Of a DNA stretch of 19,394 nt, positions 14,398 through 19,394 are shown in pieces. The stretch is from Alphaproteobacteria bacterium (GTDB taxonomy: Bacteria; Pseudomonadota; Alphaproteobacteria; Puniceispirillales; Puniceispirillaceae): assembly GCA_011522945.1 (NCBI GenBank), contig WTHY01000065.1:1-19394 (forward strand), given 5' to 3'. Each line of letters starts with the position of its first letter. Position 1 is the first letter of the stretch. The notes beneath the pieces are model-generated. The model was not told the DNA's origin. It did not search any database and saw only the letters and a program-made list of their open reading frames with translations. Both the position numbers and the translations under genes were made by a program.

Positions 14398-16314
14398 ATG
14401 TCTAACTATACAAACTTCACCCTCTCAATTGATGCTGATGCGATTGCGCATGTCAAAATGGACATTCAGGATAGCTCCGTGAATTTAATGCGCCGTGCTG
14501 TGATGACGGAATTAGGCCAGCTCATGCAGGATGTGGCCGCCATGCCGCATATCAACGGCATGATATTCTCATCTTCTAAGAAAATGGGGTTTGTTTATGG
14601 TGCGGATATTCGTGAATTTGACCTACTTCAAACAGAAGAAGATGTAAAAACCCTTGTGCAGCTTGCCCATAATGCGCTTGCCGCGATAGAAACACTCCCC
14701 TTTCCAACTTGCTGCTTAATTGATGGTATCGCGCTTGGTGGCGGTTTGGAAATTGCCCTGCCTTTTGATCATATTATCGCGTTGGATGGCCCAAAGACTC
14801 AGATAGGTTTTCCAGAAATACAGCTTGGCCTGATGCCTGGTTTTGCTGGCACTGGCCGTGTTGTTGAGCGCGTTGGTGTTGCAAAGGCGCTTGATATGTG
14901 TCTGTCTGGCAAGGCATTACCTGCTGACCAAGCCTTAGCGGCTGGTCTTGTTGATGGGTTGGCAAAAGATAAAGACGCCCTTCTTGAAGCTGGTTTTGCC
15001 GCGCTTAAGCAACCTATATCACGCCGCAAGCCAGATACAGCACAAGACATAAAGTCAGCCATCGCACATGCAGAAGCAAACTATCTTGCCGGTCATATCA
15101 AAGAACAATTACCTGCACCTTTTTTGATTATTGATCATTTTAAAGCCGCAGCTGGCGTGCCAAAACAGCTTATCTTGAATGAACAAATAGTCTTTCCAAA
15201 ATTAATGATGAGTGAGGCTAGCTATCATTTACGCAGAGTCTACAGGATGCGAGATGCTGTCCGCAAAACAGCACGTGGTGATATTGCCATTTCAAAAGTA
15301 CATGTCATAGGTGCAGGCACAATGGGCGGCGATATCGCTATGCATTGTGCGATGCAGGGATTTCAAACAAGCCTGACTGACACAAATCATCAGGCTATTA
15401 ATGAGGCATGTACTCGTGCCCGCGCATTATTCGAGCGACGGCTAAAACAACAAGACATTATAAAAGCAGCAACAGAACGTCTGATCGCAGATCCTGAAAA
15501 TCAGCATATAGCGACAGCAGATATTATCATTGAAGCAGCGTCAGAGCGTATAGAGCTAAAGCGGTCTATTTTCATGGATATAGAGCGCAAAGCAAAGCCA
15601 GACGCAATTCTGGCAACAAACACTTCCTCTATTCTAATAGAGGATATAGCCTCATGCCTTTCAACACCATCGCGACTGATCGGCCTGCATTTTTTCAACC
15701 CAGCAACGGTGATGCCTCTGGTTGAAGTCATCGCCGGCGAGCAATCTGATCCGATGGTCCTTGATCAGGCTATGTATTTTGCAGGGGCGCTTAAAAAAAT
15801 GCCTATCAAGGTCAAATCCTCTAAAGGGTTTTTGGTAAATCGTGCTCTGCTACCATATATATTTACAGCCATTGACCAAATATCTGCTGGTCTTGACGCA
15901 GATAAAATAGATGAGGCCATGCTGCGTTTTGGCATGCCTATGGGTCCTATAGAACTAGCTGACCAGATAGGTTTGGATGTTTGCTATGATGTCGGTCAGG
16001 TAATTGGTATTTCAAAACAAGCTGAGGCGGCATTATCAGCACAGCTTGCATTAGGCAGGCTCGGGCGAAAGACAGGCCAAGGGTTTTATCCCTGGGATAA
16101 AAAAACAGCAATCCGGCCACGTGATACCTATGAGGCTGCAGGACTTGATATACTGGCCAAAGAGCTATTAGAGCCACTCATCACAGAATGCCGTGCTGCT
16201 GTAGCAGAAGGTGTTGTGGCCTCAGAGGATGACGCTGATATCGGATGTATATTAGGCATTGGATTTCCGCCACATCGTGGCGGGCCGCTTGGCTGGGCCA
16301 ATTATCAGGATTAA
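14398..16314 (+). CDS. fadJ: Enoyl-CoA hydratase / 3-hydroxyacyl-CoA dehydrogenase fusion (FadJ/FadB-like)
   Basis: 638 residues. Residues 1-190 are a crotonase domain with the two catalytic glutamates E118 (ALGGGLEIAL) and E140 (GFPEIQLGLMPGFAG), and GADIREF at 68-74 for CoA/oxyanion binding. From about 300 a 3-hydroxyacyl-CoA dehydrogenase begins with VIGAGTMGGDIA (G305-G310, NAD binding) and the catalytic histidine H431 in HFFNPATVMPLVE. The helical C-terminal domain includes SKGFLVNRAL and GFPPHRGGPLGW at the end. It hydrates enoyl-CoA and oxidises the resulting hydroxyacyl-CoA in fatty-acid beta-oxidation. It stops shortly after the GGP motif, some tens of residues earlier than E. coli FadJ (714 residues). 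No thiolase is adjacent. GGAG at 14387-14390 is 7 nt before the ATG. The next gene follows at 23 bp. Confidence 0.93.
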   Translation: MSNYTNFTLSIDADAIAHVKMDIQDSSVNLMRRAVMTELGQLMQDVAAMPHINGMIFSSSKKMGFVYGADIREFDLLQTEEDVKTLVQLAHNALAAIETLPFPTCCLIDGIALGGGLEIALPFDHIIALDGPKTQIGFPEIQLGLMPGFAGTGRVVERVGVAKALDMCLSGKALPADQALAAGLVDGLAKDKDALLEAGFAALKQPISRRKPDTAQDIKSAIAHAEANYLAGHIKEQLPAPFLIIDHFKAAAGVPKQLILNEQIVFPKLMMSEASYHLRRVYRMRDAVRKTARGDIAISKVHVIGAGTMGGDIAMHCAMQGFQTSLTDTNHQAINEACTRARALFERRLKQQDIIKAATERLIADPENQHIATADIIIEAASERIELKRSIFMDIERKAKPDAILATNTSSILIEDIASCLSTPSRLIGLHFFNPATVMPLVEVIAGEQSDPMVLDQAMYFAGALKKMPIKVKSSKGFLVNRALLPYIFTAIDQISAGLDADKIDEAMLRFGMPMGPIELADQIGLDVCYDVGQVIGISKQAEAALSAQLALGRLGRKTGQGFYPWDKKTAIRPRDTYEAAGLDILAKELLEPLITECRAAVAEGVVASEDDADIGCILGIGFPPHRGGPLGWANYQD

Positions 16315-16337
16315 CAATCCAAAATAAAGGAAAGACC

Positions 16338-16883
16338 ATGTTAAAAGATACTCCAATTTGTGATTTTGGTTGGATAGCCCCTGCATTTATGCTCCCTGGC
16401 ACAGACGGCCAAATGCATGATTTTCGCGATTTACGGGGGGATAAAGGGCTGCTTATTGCCTTTATCTGCAACCATTGCCCTTATGTCATAGCCATCATTG
16501 ACAGATTGGCAGCTGATGCACAGGCACTATCTGAGGATGGCATAAATACCGTGGCCATTATGTCTAATGACTATAATGCCTATCCTGCAGATGCGCCGCA
16601 TTTAATGGTCGAATTCGCAGCAAAGCACAAATTACCCTTCCCCTATCTCATTGACGAAAGTCAGGAGGTTGCACGCGCCTATGGTGCTATCTGTACACCA
16701 GATTTCTTTGGTCTAAATGCTGATGGAGCTTTACAATATCGAGGTCGTCTTGACGATGCACAGCATGGCGATCCTACCAACCGAACCGCAGAGCTTTTAC
16801 AAGCTATGCGTCTGATTGCTGAGACTGGGCAAGGACCAAAAGACCAGACACCTTCAATGGGCTGTTCTATAAAATGGAAGTGA
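16338..16883 (+). CDS. Thioredoxin-fold redoxin (AhpC/TSA-like) family protein
   Basis: 181 residues from ATG 16338, chosen because AAGGA at 16327-16331 stands 6 nt before it and any upstream start would run into the preceding gene. The protein has a thioredoxin fold of the AhpC/TSA-related type: LLIAFICNHCPYV at 38-50 carries a CxxC pair (C44, C47) at the head of the first helix, PFPYLIDESQEVARAYGAICTPDFFGL is the cis-proline strand region, and the conserved tail SMGCSIKWK contains C176. No signal peptide. Such proteins are thought to be cytoplasmic thiol reductases or peroxidases, but the physiological partner is unknown. It is probably co-transcribed with the beta-oxidation gene 23 bp upstream. 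Confidence 0.88.
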   Translation: MLKDTPICDFGWIAPAFMLPGTDGQMHDFRDLRGDKGLLIAFICNHCPYVIAIIDRLAADAQALSEDGINTVAIMSNDYNAYPADAPHLMVEFAAKHKLPFPYLIDESQEVARAYGAICTPDFFGLNADGALQYRGRLDDAQHGDPTNRTAELLQAMRLIAETGQGPKDQTPSMGCSIKWK

Positions 16884-17155
16884 ATATTATCTTTTAAAAT
16901 TTCAGATCTATCTGACGAGCTAAGACTAGGTGATGCGTGCAGGGGTAATGAGGCCGAGACCAATTATCTATATTAGAGCCAACCCGGCGCTCTCATCATC
17001 TTTTGTGAAACCAGCATATCAAACTTAAATCCGCCCTACCTATCTCACACTCAGCTTGTGAAACTTGAGCCTTGCTTCACATACCTTGCCTCAGGCACAC
17101 ATATCTACCTACAAGCCTCGCCTATATAATCACGGCCACTATTGTACCACCTACA
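16884..17155. other. Intergenic region between convergent genes
   Basis: 272 bp between the redoxin and the MFS gene, which face each other. I see no credible ORF, no convincing stem followed by a T-run and no repeat. Only a weak GTGAA/TTCAC pair near 17057-17079 was noted. Confidence 0.6.
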
Positions 17156-18373
17156 CTAGCCTTGTGACGATCCATAAATATGTCGCAATATATGCGATAG
17201 GACAGGCACAAGAGAACAGATGCCGGCAATAAGGTAAAATCCAAAGACCCAGCTTTGCGACATATCTACAACGCGGCTTATCACAGACGGTCCAAGCAGC
17301 ATACCAAGCCCCTGTATTTGCAACATCCAGGCCATGAACACAGGTATTTGCCTTGGTGTTGGCGCGCCCTTACTGACAAGGTAAAATAAAATTGATGGCG
17401 CTGCGCCTGTTAAAAAACCAATCATCAAAAGCACAAGTAAGAGAAGCACAAACTGACCCTGTATGAGTGTAATGATACTGATAAACCCTCCAGCCAATAG
17501 GTAAGTGGCTGATAAAATCAAAAAAGGTGAAATCTGCTTATCTAGAAGTCTGCCGGCAAATACATTGCCAGCGAAATTTATCAAACAGAAACATCCACCT
17601 ATATAGGCTGCTAATGATGCGTTTACGCCACCATCCTCAACCATAAAGAGTGGCAAAAACTGTAATAAGGTCTGATAGACAAGAGCATGAACGCCAAAAA
17701 TTAAACCGGCAACACCTATTGCTGGCATGAATATCGCTTGCTTTACAGATTGCGTATCAGCTTGTAGATGCAAGCGGGTTTTTTCTGATGGGACAATGAA
17801 CCAGACTAATCCTAAGAGCAAAATACCAGCACTCATCCCTGCATACCAAAGAGATTGCCAATAGCCTGATGCTAAGAAAATAGGGGCAAATAATAAGGCA
17901 CTTGCATTACCGAAAGGCATAAAGCCGCCCCAGAAGCCCATTATAACACCACGCCGCTTTGGGTTTGTGTGCTGACCTAGAAGTGCAGGGCCAACTATCA
18001 TCGTGGCTATTAGAGCAAACCCCTCAATAATACGGCCAGCAAACAGGCTTGTCGTCGTACCACCAAAAGCGGCAACAGCACTGCCCATAAGCCCTGCGAT
18101 AAGTGCAAATATGAGCATTCTTTTGGCGCCAAACCCAGGGACCAAAATGCCGATAAGTAATCCAAAACATACTGTTATCAAACTTAGCATGGAGGCCAGC
18201 AATCCAAGCTGAGACAAGCTGAGGCCAAACTCCGCGCCAATTAGGCGTAATGCTGGTGCTAATTTCGCAATATTAAAACCGCTAAAGGCACCTGCACCCA
18301 CAATCACAAGGCATAATCTTATATCCTGCCAAGGCGTAGGATAGGCTTCAGCTGCATTATCAGATCTCTGCAT
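17156..18373 (-). CDS. Major facilitator superfamily (MFS) transporter, substrate unknown
   Basis: 405 residues with about 12 hydrophobic segments. The first is near residue 20-40 (LCLVIVGAGAFSGFNIA). The loop between segments 2 and 3 has the form GFGAKRMLIF, a relaxed version of the MFS GxxxDRxGRR motif. A more hydrophilic stretch near 195-215 (EKTRLHLQADTQSVKQ) marks the central loop, and a second half repeats the pattern (GRLLDKQISPF). The C-terminus is short (HIYGSSQG). It sits in the inner membrane and is likely an importer or exporter of a small solute; nothing in the sequence names the solute. A GGGTAG sequence lies 7 nt before the ATG. The neighbour upstream on the same strand is a TRAP permease 128 bp away, which may or may not be in the same operon. 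Confidence 0.88.
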   Translation of the reverse strand: MQRSDNAAEAYPTPWQDIRLCLVIVGAGAFSGFNIAKLAPALRLIGAEFGLSLSQLGLLASMLSLITVCFGLLIGILVPGFGAKRMLIFALIAGLMGSAVAAFGGTTTSLFAGRIIEGFALIATMIVGPALLGQHTNPKRRGVIMGFWGGFMPFGNASALLFAPIFLASGYWQSLWYAGMSAGILLLGLVWFIVPSEKTRLHLQADTQSVKQAIFMPAIGVAGLIFGVHALVYQTLLQFLPLFMVEDGGVNASLAAYIGGCFCLINFAGNVFAGRLLDKQISPFLILSATYLLAGGFISIITLIQGQFVLLLLVLLMIGFLTGAAPSILFYLVSKGAPTPRQIPVFMAWMLQIQGLGMLLGPSVISRVVDMSQSWVFGFYLIAGICSLVPVLSHILRHIYGSSQG

Positions 18374-18501
18374 TTCAAAACTACCCTAATCCATGCTGAG
18401 CGAATTTCGCTATATCTTCGCCGATGCAAAATGACTGACCTGCTATCCAGAAAAATCTAAAGCCAGCCGCGTAAACAATACTGCATTTTTATCAGGGAAG
18501 C

Positions 18502-19394
18502 TTAAAATAACCAGCGCACTGCGACCAGCGTAATAGCGGGGAAGGATGCCAAAATCACAACGCGTATCAAATCACTAGCAACAAATGGCAATACACCTTT
18601 GAAGCTCTCACTCAAAGGCACATCTTTTGCGAGCTTATTTATCACAAATAGATTCATGCCCACAGGTGGTGTAATCAGCCCGACTTCAACAACAATCAAC
18701 ACCAAAATGCCAAACCACAAGGCAGCCTCTTCTGGGCTCATGCCAAAATCAAGGGTCTGGAATACAGGGAAAAACACAGGAATTGTCAGGATGATCATCG
18801 AAAGGCTATCCATAAAACAGCCCAATATGAGATAGGCCACTAAAATAACGGCTAATATCAAATACGGATTTGCATTCAAGGCAGCTACAAAATCAGCTGC
18901 TTCTGCTGGCACACGCGAAAAGGCCAAAAACCCGTTAAAGAGGGCTGCACCCAGCAAAATAGCAAATATCATTGCTGTTGAGACTGCAGTTTCAAGCACA
19001 GCATCTTCAAATCCACGCCAGTCCAAACCGCCATTAATCCAGGCGATCAAGCCAGTAGCCCCTGCGCCAACAGCTGCCCCTTCAGTTGGGGTAAACCACC
19101 CCATATAGATACCACCAATCACAAGCAGGAAAATAGCCAGTACAGACCAAATCTCACCAAATGCCTTTATCCTGTCGTTCCGGCTAGCCCGGTCCTGACG
19201 CTGTTCTGTCTCACCACCAAATCGAACGAGGAGCCAGACGGTGATCATATAACCAAGAACAGCTAGAAATCCTGGAATAAAGGCTGCAATAAAGAGTTTC
19301 GCAATATTTTGCTCAGTTAGAATTGCATAAATTACAAGCACGACTGATGGCGGAATGAGTACACCCAAGGTTCCACCAGCAGCTAGAACAGCTC
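18502..19394 (-). CDS. dctM: TRAP transporter large permease (DctM-like), partial (N-terminus beyond right edge)
   Basis: The frame is open to the right edge, giving 297 residues with stop at 18502. It begins within AAGGTLGVLIPPSVVLVIYAI, a hallmark segment in the first half of DctM proteins of about 430 residues, so roughly the first third is missing. Other family marks are GWFTPTEGAAVGA, GCFMDSLSMIILTIPVFFPV and VGLITPPVGMNLFVINKL. It has multiple membrane helices and forms the channel of a tripartite transporter that uses an ion gradient and a periplasmic DctP-type binding protein to import carboxylates, sulfonates or similar acids. The DctP and DctQ genes, if linked, would lie to the right. 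The TTG that could be read as a start at 19368 is internal to the motif and not a start. Confidence 0.93.
   Translation of the reverse strand, partial: AVLAAGGTLGVLIPPSVVLVIYAILTEQNIAKLFIAAFIPGFLAVLGYMITVWLLVRFGGETEQRQDRASRNDRIKAFGEIWSVLAIFLLVIGGIYMGWFTPTEGAAVGAGATGLIAWINGGLDWRGFEDAVLETAVSTAMIFAILLGAALFNGFLAFSRVPAEAADFVAALNANPYLILAVILVAYLILGCFMDSLSMIILTIPVFFPVFQTLDFGMSPEEAALWFGILVLIVVEVGLITPPVGMNLFVINKLAKDVPLSESFKGVLPFVASDLIRVVILASFPAITLVAVRWLF

Noticed and set aside
16245..16337. Upstream extension of the redoxin gene
   Set aside because: It would overlap the end of the beta-oxidation gene by 70 bp and adds residues unlike the family; ATG 16338 has a good ribosome-binding site.
19366..19368. 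TTG start of the TRAP permease
   Set aside because: The frame continues upstream through the conserved AAGGTLG segment to the window edge, so the gene is cut by the edge rather than starting here.

Overview
The window looks like chromosomal DNA of an alphaproteobacterium, probably marine. The clues are moderate GC (below 50% by eye), an Irr-type Fur-family regulator, a sugar transport operon in the order known from rhizobial agl loci (aglR / aglE-F-G-A-K), a TRAP transporter, and short intergenic gaps. A SAR116-like lineage would fit, but this rests on gene content and composition only; I could not run a search.

Region 1 (1-3240) holds a Gfo/Idh/MocA family protein on the minus strand, cut by the left edge. 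Divergent from it is a two-gene unit: an SsuD-like flavin monooxygenase and an aldo-keto reductase. The monooxygenase keeps the residues that bind sulfonate in SsuD. This pair matches the core of the oxidative sulfoquinovose desulfurization (sulfo-SMO) pathway, in which SmoC turns sulfoquinovose into 6-oxoglucose plus sulfite and SmoB reduces that to glucose. The divergent Gfo/Idh/MocA protein could be an NAD-dependent sulfoquinovosidase (GH188-like), though an ordinary sugar dehydrogenase is equally possible. No flavin reductase or GH31 sulfoquinovosidase is visible here.

Region 2 (3351-11375) is an alpha-glucoside uptake locus. A LacI-type repressor (aglR, minus strand) faces away from aglE (binding protein), aglF and aglG (permeases), aglA (cytoplasmic GH13 alpha-glucosidase) and aglK (ATPase). 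A perfect LacI-type operator lies between aglR and aglE. A terminator-like hairpin after aglE probably lets the binding protein be made in excess of the membrane parts. The ATPase gene has an in-frame TAA at codon 28, just before Walker A, with a ribosome-binding-like sequence and GTG directly after it. It is a recent pseudogene, a split gene rescued by re-initiation, or a sequence error. Four tandem 15-bp repeats cover the end of aglR.

Region 3 (11460-14309) is an irr regulator followed by katG (catalase-peroxidase), with inverted repeats upstream of katG, a leader hairpin and a very strong terminator. Region 4 (14398-16883) is a fatty-acid beta-oxidation fusion protein (enoyl-CoA hydratase / 3-hydroxyacyl-CoA dehydrogenase) followed closely by a thioredoxin-fold protein. 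Region 5 (17156-19394, minus strand) is an MFS transporter and the C-terminal two thirds of a TRAP transporter large permease running off the right edge.

Taken together the left half is carbohydrate acquisition (alpha-glucosides and possibly plant or algal sulfosugars), and the right half is a set of unrelated housekeeping and transport units. No RNA genes, insertion sequences or CRISPR arrays were seen.
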